NCBI GenBank assembly: GCA_036362985.1
Contig: JAYGXS010000009.1
Span: forward strand, 12,491,629 to 12,555,628
Reading direction: 5' to 3'
Length of the DNA: 64,000 nt
From: Ligula intestinalis
Taxonomy: Eukaryota > Platyhelminthes > Cestoda > Diphyllobothriidea > Diphyllobothriidae
The notes below the pieces were generated by a model. It had not been told where the DNA came from, did not search any database, and saw nothing but the letters and a program-made list of their open reading frames with translations. This document shows, in pieces, positions 55,140 to 64,000 of this stretch. The position numbers and the translations under genes were made by a program. How positions within the stretch are numbered: position 1 is the stretch's first letter; every line of letters begins with the position of its first letter.

Positions 55140-56462
55140 AACACTCCCTTGGATGGGTGATCTACTTAAAAAGACGAGTGTGCTCTCAAAATTCTCCAAA
55201 GCGTGCTTTAAACGGCTGTAGGAGACTGGATTTGAAGCCAACTAGCTGGTGGAGATCAATGTTTTGAGTGGACTCACTTACTATGCATACATCTTTATAT
55301 TGCCTTAGTTTTTCAAAATGTAGTAAACGATCTGTTTCAAGATCCATGATAAACAGTTCAAGCTTGTTTTCAAAAGCAAACACGGATTGTTGAAGGGATA
55401 AGGGTGTGTTTCCATTGCCTCAAAATTTAACATTAAGTTGTTTCAGATATTCGGTCATATCCACGAGATAGTAAAACATAAGGAGCCACTCAGTTTCGGC
55501 TAGCTCACGACGCTCAATGCCCTTCATTTCAAGGAACGTCCAGATTTCGTTCAGGCAAGCTGCAAAACGGCTGAGCACCTTCGCTTTTGCCAACCAACGT
55601 ACCTTGCTGTGCAAAATCAGACCATATTAGTAATTTCCAACTTCAGCAGTGTTTTGAACTGCCGATCATTTGAGCCTCGGGAAACAAAGTTGATCTCACG
55701 ATTAACCAGCGACATCACTTTGCCAAGCTGCCCGTCACATATCTGAGCACAAAGAACCTCCTGATCTAGAATGCAATGGAAACGTACGATAAATCTACTT
55801 TCAGGTTCACAGAGAAGCACCACAAATCCTTTGCTTTCCCCCATTATACACGAAGCACCATCAGTACACCCTGGGATAAGTTTTTCCATAGGTAGTTCTT
55901 TGCCTTTAGCGACCTCCATGAAAGACTCGAATAAATCCTCACCTCCTGAGGACCCTTTTATTGGCAGAACCGCAAGACTTTGTTCGTGCAGCATATCTTG
56001 CAACCACACTGAACTGCGCCAAATGGCTTATGTCTGTTGACTCATCCAAAGCCAGGAAAAAGAACGGCGCTGCATTTATTTCTTTAATTTGCGTTACCTC
56101 CACGCGGGTTGCCATCATGATGGTACGCTAATGAACAGTTTTTTTGCCGACAAAGACATGTCTTGTATCCATTTGATTATCTTGTCTTTGTTCGGAAGAT
56201 CATCAAAACGTTTATTGGCTACATCCAGCATGAACGTTTTGGCAAACTCGCCATCTGTGAATGGTTTTCCGTTCCTAACTATTGCTAAAGATCCAGCAAA
56301 GCTAGCGGAGTTATAGTAACCTCACTGGGTCCATACACGGAGTTGCTTCTGGCTGGTTTGCATCCTGCTCATTAGCGCGTGGCATGCAGTTTTTCGGCTA
56401 TCTCCCGCAGGGTATTTTGATGCACAGGTATCATGGCGTGTGTTGAAGTGGCGCTTTACATT
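55140..56462 (-). pseudogene. hAT transposase pseudogene, main part (ZBED5/FAM200-like)
   Basis: Minus strand in order: NVKRHFNTRHDTCASKYPAG (end of the BED-type zinc finger, about 56460-56400), AIVRNGKPFTDGEFAKTF (about 56285-56230), LPMEKLIPGCTDGASCIMGE (about 55900-55850), FIVRFHCILDQEVLCAQ (about 55790-55740), HSKVRWLAKAKVLSRFAACL (about 55610-55550), LFIMDLETDRLLHFEK and LQPFKARFGEF (about 55200). This is the catalytic and insertion-domain order of domesticated-type hAT proteins. Stops and frameshifts (for example after RVWTQ, about 56316, and in EF-stop-EHTR, about 55180) inactivate it. Its N-terminus lies 3.7 kb away at 60172-60304. Confidence 0.8.
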
Positions 56463-56620
56463 CGTGGGATATTGTGAACGTCGGGGTCAACAATGTGGGA
56501 TACGATGTGGTCCAGCCAGGTAATAGACGAGACAAGGTATCCCAACATGTATAAGCTAGTGGAATAGGATAAGGCGTAAAAGGCACTTCTCGACGTGCCA
56601 CAGGGACAGCCCATCAAAGG
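56463..56620 (-). mobile_element. Family-B LTR fragment with adjoining primer-site region
   Basis: TGGGATATTGTGAACGTCGG and GGTCAACAA (internal end) run into TGTGGGATACGATGTGGTCC, the LTR, which is truncated after about 120 bp. It abuts the broken hAT coding sequence at 56462/56463. Confidence 0.7.
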
Positions 56621-57549
56621 GCATGCACACGTTAAAGGTCATTCAATACTGGCATACGTCAAAAAAGCGACGCAGTTGTCTGACAGCATGATAGCCATGA
56701 ATAGCCATAACATGCGCATCCTTGGAATAATATTAGAAAGAATCCGGACATGGGAACCAGGATAGGAGCAAGGGATCGCCAAAATAAACATGCAGAGGTA
56801 CTGATAAACAGTTCACATTGAGTCCTCTGCCCACCAAGGACACATACGTGTTGGAGCTAACAAAAACAAGAAAATAGCCATTTACTCAAATTACCAGCAA
56901 ATCCTCGAGACTCGCCCTGACGAACGAACTAGAAAATACCGATTGCAGTCGCGATTGACGTTTTCGTTTTATCGTCTAGGATACCGACGACATTGCGAAA
57001 GTATTTAATGATGTCAACGCCAGAAAAATGGTCTTGAAAAAACTGTCGGAGCTGAGGAATGGAATATTTTTCAGGAAGGGAATCATTTTTAAAATACAGT
57101 GCTCACCATATGGACGCCAGCCAATGAAAGAACTCCAGCAGTATGGGGCAGTTCGTGTGTCAGTGGAGGCCCCGACAACGCTTTGTGTCTTCATACTAGG
57201 CGATGCAAGACGGAATGTCTGATTAGTTTGTCAGTAGATAAAACCCTAGGGGTCGAAGCAGCGATTTTTTATTCAGAGTACTAAAATCACCCGGCTAAAT
57301 CTCAATTTTAAGGAGAGAGGTATTGGGGACGGAACTCCGAATTGCTGTCGCGGGGAGCAGTGATAATTGGCGAAGCCAGGATTAGCATTAATTGCTTTAC
57401 ATCCTACCTGAGAGGAAGAGGGAGTGGAAACGAGACAGTTTTGGTAGCTGTTATAATAGGCTCATGGACCAAGATGAAGCGTTATCTTTTTGGTGTGTGT
57501 TGTAGTACCCTAGGCATGCGGTTTCTAGTGTCCCGTGCTGCATCGGTCA

Positions 57550-57905
57550 AGGGAATGAGATATTCGAATGAGACAGTCCCAACCCGCTGCGATCGTATCG
57601 TGAGGTTATCTCAGATCATTCAAGAAAGGCGACTGAGGTGGTTTGGACACATTCTCCGTCGTCCGCCCCACGAGCCTAGCTGTGCTGTCCTCGACCCAGC
57701 ACCGCAGCCCACCTGGAAGCGTCCAAGAAGTGGACAACAGAAGACTTGGCTCGACAGCGTCCTTCAAGACATGGAAGCAGTTCTTCGACGATCGATCTTC
57801 GGCATCCGTCGCTGGATAAGAGACTGGGTGGAGCTCTCAAGATCCGCTCCCACCAATAGTCACGTATGGAGAGTTACCACCCAGGACATAATTGAGGCAG
57901 GCTAG
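57550..57905 (+). mobile_element. Non-LTR (RTE-like) retrotransposon C-terminal fragment
   Basis: Within an open frame ending at TAG 57903-57905: RIVRLSQIIQERRLRWFGHI, LRRPPHEP, KRPRSGQQKTWLDSVLQDME. The RRLRWFGH..R and RP.G.Q..TWLD..L.D signatures are the C-terminus of RTE-type ORF2 proteins. The RT is absent. The frame from 57342 to 57550 shows no recognisable domain. Confidence 0.75.
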
Positions 57906-58324
57906 GTCAGACATGATCACAGCCATAACAAGTACAAGTGCAATGGTCAAGCGCCGACTACTTAAAGTGGCGCCGAGGCTGCTGCGATTGTGAAAATCTG
58001 CCAAGTGGCTGCGCATCAGCTCGTCTGGACGCGCTCACTGCGACGATGAGTGACCTTCGGGCGTCAAACCCAGTAATACCGACTCTAGAAGGATTTTAGA
58101 ACAGATTGCCAGCTAAGTGGGAGTCCAAGTCTCGTACCGTGTGAGTGAGGTAATCTTCAGAACGCCTCGAGAGAGTTACGTCTGATTCTGAGTCCTCGAT
58201 TTTCAACGTCTGTGTGTAAATGCAATGCCAGACTTTGGCAAACCACGGTCCCTTCGGCCTAGAAGGCGCTGGTATATGCTCGCAGTTCTGATCCCCTGTC
58301 AGTGCATACGTTCGCGCTCCCACT

Positions 58325-58500
58325 GGGTTTCGGGCCCCACCTCAGGTGCCCGAACAGCTAGGCGGTCGCTAGACGGTGAGGGGAGAGAGTGAGGTTGACC
58401 CTCACGCGTTTTTCTCCTCACTATAATAAATATGAATGCGCTTGAATCTATGACGGTGCGCAAAAAGCCATGGCTTTGAAGGTTTGCCAAATTACGAAAA
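58325..58500 (-). repeat. Dispersed repeat C, terminal fragment
   Basis: Same orientation as 50225-50370, with GCCCCACCTCAGGTGCCCGA, GAGAGTGAGGTTGACCCTCA and AAAAAGCCATGGCTTTGAAG. Confidence 0.6.
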
Positions 58501-58554
58501 AACTCGGGCCACCAACGTTGCTGCCCCTCTAGTATGCGTGTGTTTGTGGATGCG

Positions 58555-60171
58555 TGTGGGATAAGATGTGGTCCAGCCCGATAGTAGACGAGAAAACGTA
58601 TCCCAACATGTATAAGCTAGTGAAATAGGATCAGGCGCGAGAGGCCATAGTTTCAGGGAGAATTTACTAAGGTAGTAACAAGCGTAGTATGTAAGCAATA
58701 AGAAAGTGACTTCCAGACGAGTGCAGTCCGGAGTCGCATTCTGGCAAGTCTATCACCAGGTCTGGAGGTCTGCAACCGAACAGCGAGTCGTTGGCTCTGG
58801 AAGTGAATGAGCATTAACAAATCGTCCGCATCTCGGGCACTGGTCTAAACTTGAGAAGTGGTTAGCTAGTGAGACAAGACCGCGTTGAGAAAGCCAGACA
58901 GGAGTGACCTTGAACGGAGGCCTTGACTATGGTGTCTTGCGGACGCGTGGTGGTTACGGCAGGCATGACCTAGTCCGCGCGGCGTCCGAGGAAAGCATGA
59001 CTAAGAAAGGGGGTCGCTACAATACTCCCCCTCTCAGGAGAACGGAGTTCAAAAATGCTAATCGGAGGAAACTGTGGGTATGCTAAGGGTAGAGTACAAA
59101 TTGGTAACGGTCTTAAAAATTTCTACCAAATAGGATCAGTGTAGAAAAATTGAGTATAAATTGTAATATAGGTAATTTGTAGATATATATGTGAATAAGA
59201 AGGGTTTACCACATAATGAAAGGATGTTCATCGACCGAGTAATGTCGACAATATATGCCAGTGAATCGGTAGGTTGATAGGAGGAGAGTATAGCTCATCA
59301 AGGAAAGCCAGTAAGTCGGTGCTTTGTTGGGAGAATAGAATGTCTTTGAATAATCCCGTCACCTTTCCCAGTGAGGCGGCTAATAGGTATGAGGTAAGGA
59401 CATCCTGTCAACGTAAGTCGGAAGGATCGCATGAGTGAGTGAGTGTTGAATTGTTAGCAGTTAAACGGAGTTGAAGGCGTGATAAAGATAATCGGGTCAC
59501 CATTGCGATAGAGTGTTGTGAACGCCGGAATCGAAAGTGTAGAGTTAAGTGGAGTAAATTGAACGCCGAAGTCGTTTTTGTAGGTAGGAGAAACATCGAA
59601 GTCGAGTGTTGAATATAGAAGCGTCGGGGTCAAAAATGTGTAATGTGGAGTTAATTGAACGTCGGGGTCAACAATGTAGGATATTGTGAACTTCGGTGTC
59701 AACAATGTGGGATACGATGTGGTCCAGCCCGATAGTAGACGAGAAAACGTATCCCAACATGTATAAGCTAGTGAAATAGGATCAGGCGCGAGAGGCCATA
59801 GTTTCAGGGAGAATTTACTAAGGTAGTAACAAGCGTAGTATGTAAGCAATAAGAAAGTGACTTCCAGACGAGTGCAGTCCGGAGTCGCATTCTCGCAAGT
59901 CTATCACCAGGTCTGGAGGTCTGCAACCGAACAGCGAGTCGTTGGCTCTGGAAGTGAATGAGCGTTAACAAATCGTCCTCATCTCGGGCACTGGTCTAAA
60001 CTTGAGAAGTGGTTGGCTAGTGAGACAAGACCGCGTTGGGAAAGCCAGACAGGAGTGACCTTGAACGGAGGCCTTGACTATGGTGTCTTGCGGACGCGTG
60101 GTGGTTACGGCAGGCATGACCTAGTCCGCGCGGTGTCCTAGGAAAGCATGACTAAGAAAGGGGTCGCTACA
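58555..60171 (-). mobile_element. Complete 1.6-kb non-autonomous LTR retrotransposon, family B
   Basis: The LTRs are 58555-59021 (3') and 59706-60171 (5'), on the plus strand TGTGGGATA...GGGTCGCTACA, so TG...CA in the element's sense. They differ at only about nine positions by eye, so insertion is recent. GAGAGGGGGAGTAT (minus) directly precedes the 3' LTR as a polypurine tract. The primer-site position after the 5' LTR reads TTGTTGACACCGAAGTTCAC and is repeated in degraded form upstream. The 684-bp internal region has no protein-coding domain. No matching target duplication (ATGCG against GTTT), which suggests later rearrangement. Confidence 0.85.
59520..59710. repeat. Degenerate tandem array of primer-site-like units
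   Basis: Six units starting near 59520, 59561, 59591, 59618, 59657 and 59688, each of the form GAACGTCGGGGTCAACAATGT with changes. The last one touches the LTR boundary. Spacing is 27-41 bp. Confidence 0.65.
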
Positions 60172-60304
60172 GTTTCATCAATATAATCGTTTTATTGCAA
60201 TTTAGACACACCGCATAACCTGCTCTCTGCACAAAGGCGAATTCTTCGGCCCATTCATCCTGAAATGTACGGTACTCCTCAGCTCTTTTTATTTTCGCCA
60301 TCAT
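60172..60304 (-). pseudogene. hAT transposase N-terminal exon piece (BED zinc finger start)
   Basis: From ATG at 60304 or 60301 the minus frame reads MAKIKRAEEYRTFQDEWAEE, FAFVQRAGYAVCLNCNKTII, LMK and then stops exactly at the family-B LTR (60171/60172). CLNC is the first zinc-ligand pair; the HFNTRH ligands are found at 56450. In related proteins the two parts are nearly contiguous, so they are halves of one gene. Confidence 0.8.
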
Positions 60305-62167
60305 TTTTGTTGCAGAGGTTAACTTTGGGCGAATGAGATAGGGATATTAGCGTTTAAAGATGTGCGATCCGTCTAATGAAAAAAAGCAGTCAGATCTTAG
60401 GATCGATATATTAGTCCTTACGGCACGTTTTTGCGATTGGAGTATTTGCTCCGTCTGAAGGACATAAACAGGAGGCACTATATGTTACAAGGCCGGCTGG
60501 CCTATGCGCGTAAGAAAGCCTTGTCAGCCAGCGTGACCTTGACCCAGCTGAGTTCAAGTCTGAGGGCTGCCTTGTTTTATTAGAGCATCTATTATTAAGC
60601 GAGCTTGTCGCCGGTGTTATGACGCAGGAGCAAACGGAAGCAATTGCAGTCGGCAAGCCAGAAAGGGACCAGCCAGTTCAAACGTAGGGGTGCTAAAACT
60701 CCGAGATTTGTCGAGCTTAAATTGATTGTGATACGCATCTCGGCGGTGGCACGTTATGGGTTGTGGATGGCCACAATGCGTCCCTCTTTTCGTTCACCAA
60801 GACCCGCTGCCCCAAAGTCATTTGTTGCCAAAACCAACTGTACCAATGCTTTCTTGAACTGACACCCCCGTCCCCCGAGGCTTGAACTCGCAGCTGTGTC
60901 TGGGAGACCGGTAACAGCTGCGCAAGCGTCCCCTTTCCTTCGGTTTTCCGACGGCCCCCAGACCACCACCCTGGCAAGCGCAGTTTATTCAGTCACGCAC
61001 ACACACCCGAGCAAACACGCGCGTCCAAATACCTAAAGGCCACTTGAATAGCCCACCCCTCGGTCGATGCAGCAAATATCTCTGCAGGCGACATCCCATC
61101 GGGCAATTGCAAGACACCAATAGCAGAACAACTGAACCTTCTCCGCAATCCTATTGAGCCAGCTGTCACCGCTGTCTCAAGCTATCTCAAGTCTAGTTGG
61201 ACGCAATCAACATAAGCCCTGGCTTCGCCAGTGGCCAGTGCCACCTAAGACAGCAATTGGGAGTTCTGTGCATAATAAATCACTCCTTCTGGTGACTTCT
61301 GTCCTTCAACTTCCAACCTGGGATTTGGCCTGATGATTGTAGTGATCCGAGTACAACCCATTACTTAGAACCCTAAAGAGTAACCAAAATTATAAAATCA
61401 GAAGTTTCTGAGAGAGCTGTACGCAATCATCAAAATAGCCATAAATGGCTCGCGAGCCATAGGTTGCCGAACCTGGACCTAGCCGCACGTGTGTGTGCCC
61501 GAGGGGAAAACGGCCAAGTCTCTGCAAGTCAGCGCGTCTGTAAGCGCTGACTGAGGTATTGGATGACCTTGAGGCAGCTGGCCTTGAAAAATGACGCCGG
61601 ACAAAGAAATAAAGGGCATTGGACGGCAGAGGTAACTAAAAATGCAGTGGGAGACAGTGTGTATCATTCACACATGTAGTGTCAAAGTAGTGATTGCGCT
61701 AAGACCACTACCATCATCAGACCGAATCCCAAGTTGCAGGTCAGTAATCACAGGTGTAGCGGCCACCTCCTCTCTCAGGCCTGGCTTCGCCCTGTACAAA
61801 TGTGGCATTATTGAACATGCCTTGTTTTCTTGTTTATGGGTAGGCGACATTTGGCTGACTCCTTTGAAATTGACTGTGTATATCCACTGTAAAGGCTTGT
61901 ACAGTGTTTATTGTTCGCTATTAGTTTAATAGTACCATACTACATCAATTTATGTTGTCATTGGGAATTGACATATGCAGTACGACTGGATACTGAGTCA
62001 AAGGATGCAGGACACTCGAACACTCCGTGTTCACCAAAAGGCTGTATTTTTTCCTGAACTATCGTGCAGTTTTCTTAACTGCAAGACCTTCTGAGTATCA
62101 AATTCACTCAATAGATTAAAATAAGAAGACCAAATGTACCTTTTAACTACCAACTCAAATTTGCGTG
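60305..62167. other. No gene recognised
   Basis: Short frames only. Around 61230-61320 a GACAGCAA and AATAAA..CTCCT.CTGGTG arrangement weakly resembles 7370-7420 and may be an old LTR end. Nothing else could be supported. Confidence 0.35.
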
Positions 62168-62640
62168 AGCTAGGTCAACTGACAGTTCAACCGTCGCTCT
62201 CGAAAATGTCCATCATGAGCCTCAGTAGGCCGAGGCAACACGGTGACTCCCTCTGGATTAAAGTGAAAGCGGACTCGGGGAGAATCTACCCCATTCTCTC
62301 ACCACTCCCACATTGAGACCCGATGTCAAGGCAAAAGTCGAGAATATCAGAACTGGTGGAGGGTGCAGGCGGCTGGCGCGACCATCACTTAACACGCGTA
62401 CCAACAGCACACCTCGCTTGGTAGGCTCCCGCCTGGGAGCGCCATAAAGGCGATGTTAAGAAGGCACCATGGAGCCTGACCCTCAGTCTGCAGTAAGCCA
62501 TTCCACACAACATGACACACACTGGGCCAACTGCGGTGCCCAAATTATCCCGTCAGTTGGCAACCCTCCAAGCCACGGCACTGGTGGCACTGACCTTGCT
62601 CCCGCAGGCCAGCCAGACGAACATCGGCTGTTCGAAATCT
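62168..62640 (+). repeat. Dispersed repeat C, copy 2
   Basis: Full-length partner of 27240-27690 with the same order of blocks (TTCAACCGTCGCTCTCGAAA, TAGGCTCCCGCCTGGGAGC, CTCAGTCTGCAGTAAG). Confidence 0.7.
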
Positions 62641-63049
62641 ACCGTTGGTACCTACCTCCTTCCATATCTTTCACTAATCTTCCTTCGTTCTCTCTCATCA
62701 ACAAACTTCGGTCTAGGAGGGGAGCACTTGCAGCGGTCGTGTCTGTGCGACGCCCTCCTAAGTCTTGACGTCACAGACAAGGTCGGTCAGAGCTGAGGAT
62801 TTCGCACGCAAGCATTTTTTCCGCATGAATCGAGGCTTGCGCAACTGGACGGGCGACCGCCACGCCAACCAGATGCAACTGACGCGCACCCAAATACACC
62901 TACCAAGTTTCCTTCATTCTGGCCCTTACCAACAGTGGCTTGACCTCAATCTGTCCAATGAGATTCCTGCGTTAATAGACTAACCTCATTTAGTAGGTTG
63001 CCCTTAATCTATGGGAAAAAGACAACAATACGGTGTCTGCCTTCAAGCC

Positions 63050-63245
63050 TGATTCCGGAACTGTTCCGAATAGGGAACGGACGAACTAGTCCGCGATTCA
63101 ACACTCTTTCCATCTATTTCCCTATCCATCTGCAGAATACACTATTCCTAACAATCTGGCTCTTCCACCGTCTTCTCTCCTCACCTAAAGGAACCATGGG
63201 CCTGGAAGATCGTAGCTGTTGAGGTTAACCTTCTTAGCCTTAACA
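63050..63245 (+). mobile_element. Family-A-like LTR, 3' portion
   Basis: CACCTAAAGGAACCATGGGC, CTGGAAGATCGTAG and GAGGTTAACCTTCTTAGCCT match the variant LTR ends at 54183 and 37375. The 5' part could not be delimited. Confidence 0.5.
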
Positions 63246-64000
63246 ATTGTCGATATACACACACGAACAGACAGAGAATTGAAATACCCTGGGATTAATT
63301 GATGCGCAAGAAAGGTGCACAAAAGCACCGCGTGGTCAGACATGCGCGGCGATAACCATTTGGAGGGGCAGCGGGGGGAAAGCTTGTAGGACCATGCGCT
63401 AAAAAACTCACTGTTCTCCATTGTCCCAGTCCCACTTCGCTCTTTGGCAAACCCAGATGGACGACTTTTACCATGCAGCGCGTGGAGGCAGACATTGCTT
63501 GTGAGAACCTCGAATCTGCCATGTAGTTCGGCGTAATCTGCCTGTATCTGCTGATCTGCAATCCCGTAAGTAAACCGCATGCTCGCAGGAAAACCTGGGT
63601 GTCTTACACAATCACCAGGGAAAATGAACAAATTGGTAAGCTCATATTCCCATCTATTATACTCATTGATTTTTACTCAGTTACTGCAATAATTATAGGA
63701 ATTATTGAGCTTCCATGGCTAGTGGATTATAAAGAAGGTAGCTCCCCTATTAGATAGGAGACATTCTGCAAATTCAAACCTAGAGCTAGATACAGAAGGC
63801 GGTTAAAGTTAGCCTGAAAAACAGCGAATAGCCCTACGGTGAAACTTAAAGACATTTTAGAACTTGAGCAGTTGTTAAATAAACGTTTCTTTATCCTTTC
63901 GGTTTACTATTTGCCCGATATACGTTGCAACTGCATACAAGCCTTCGATTTCCAAATTGCACCTACAGGCCTTTTCATAATACACTATTTACTGGTTTCA
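63246..64000. other. No recognised feature
   Basis: Overlapping frames on the minus strand at 63185-63631 show no domain. The last 350 bp are AT-rich. Confidence 0.35.

Noticed and set aside
58555..60171. The pair of 467-bp repeats as a simple segmental duplication
   Set aside because: TG...CA ends in element sense, an adjacent polypurine tract and a primer-site position make LTRs the better explanation.
1..64000. CRISPR array, bacterial operon or prophage
   Set aside because: No regularly spaced short repeats with unique spacers and no bacterial-style gene packing; the introns and repeat classes are animal.

Overview
The window reads as animal nuclear DNA from a flatworm with a large, repeat-rich genome. 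A pseudophyllidean tapeworm is my best guess, by inference. The grounds are one spliced host gene with a very short second intron and the particular repeat mix: Penelope-like elements (PLEs) with GIY-YIG nucleases, a CR1-type retrotransposon with an AAT tail, LTR elements with a tRNA-Trp-like primer site of the CsRn1 kind, a hAT transposase relic, and tRNA-headed SINEs that carry hammerhead ribozyme cores. Nothing bacterial is present: no operons, CRISPR arrays or ribosome binding sites.

Layout. 0-5 kb is intergenic, with a foldback MITE, a hairpin, a minisatellite and a GIY-YIG fragment. 5.3-11.4 kb is the only host gene I can assign, a WDR89-like WD40 protein of about 370 aa in three coding exons. 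Its 4.9-kb first intron is filled by two PLE pieces, a MITE and a pair of SINEs. 12-13.5 kb holds minus-strand non-LTR fragments. 16-19 kb is a nearly full-length but broken CR1-like element, flanked at 13.7-15.1 and 20-21.7 kb by two copies of an AT-rich repeat of unknown type. 21.8-27 kb is AT-rich and mostly unexplained, with a 287-bp tandem duplication and two possible exons. 27-46 kb is a dense nest of PLE 3' ends, two long-arm foldback elements, LTR elements and solo LTRs, and SINEs. 47.1-48.7 kb is a complete 1.6-kb non-coding LTR element. 48.8-49.7 kb is a GC- and CpG-rich block. 50-54 kb holds further PLE and unclassified repeats. 55-60.3 kb is a hAT transposase pseudogene cut in two by LTR elements, with a 10-base assembly gap at 55130-55139. 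60.3-64 kb is mostly unassigned repeat-derived sequence.

How the parts relate. Almost everything except WDR89 is mobile DNA, and much of it is non-autonomous. Two LTR families (called A and B here) have LTRs, primer sites and purine tracts but no gag-pol, so they would need enzymes supplied from elsewhere. The SINEs appear to couple a pol III-type tRNA head to a self-cleaving RNA, resembling the schistosome Sm-alpha family. At least three PLEs end in tail-outward inverted repeats, and PLE 3' ends share a CTGANGA-stem-GAAA motif. Insertion order can be read at several places: a family-B solo LTR sits inside a PLE with an ACCT duplication, a MITE sits inside an AT-rich repeat, and LTR elements sit inside the hAT gene. 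All alignments were made by eye; no search or folding program was run.
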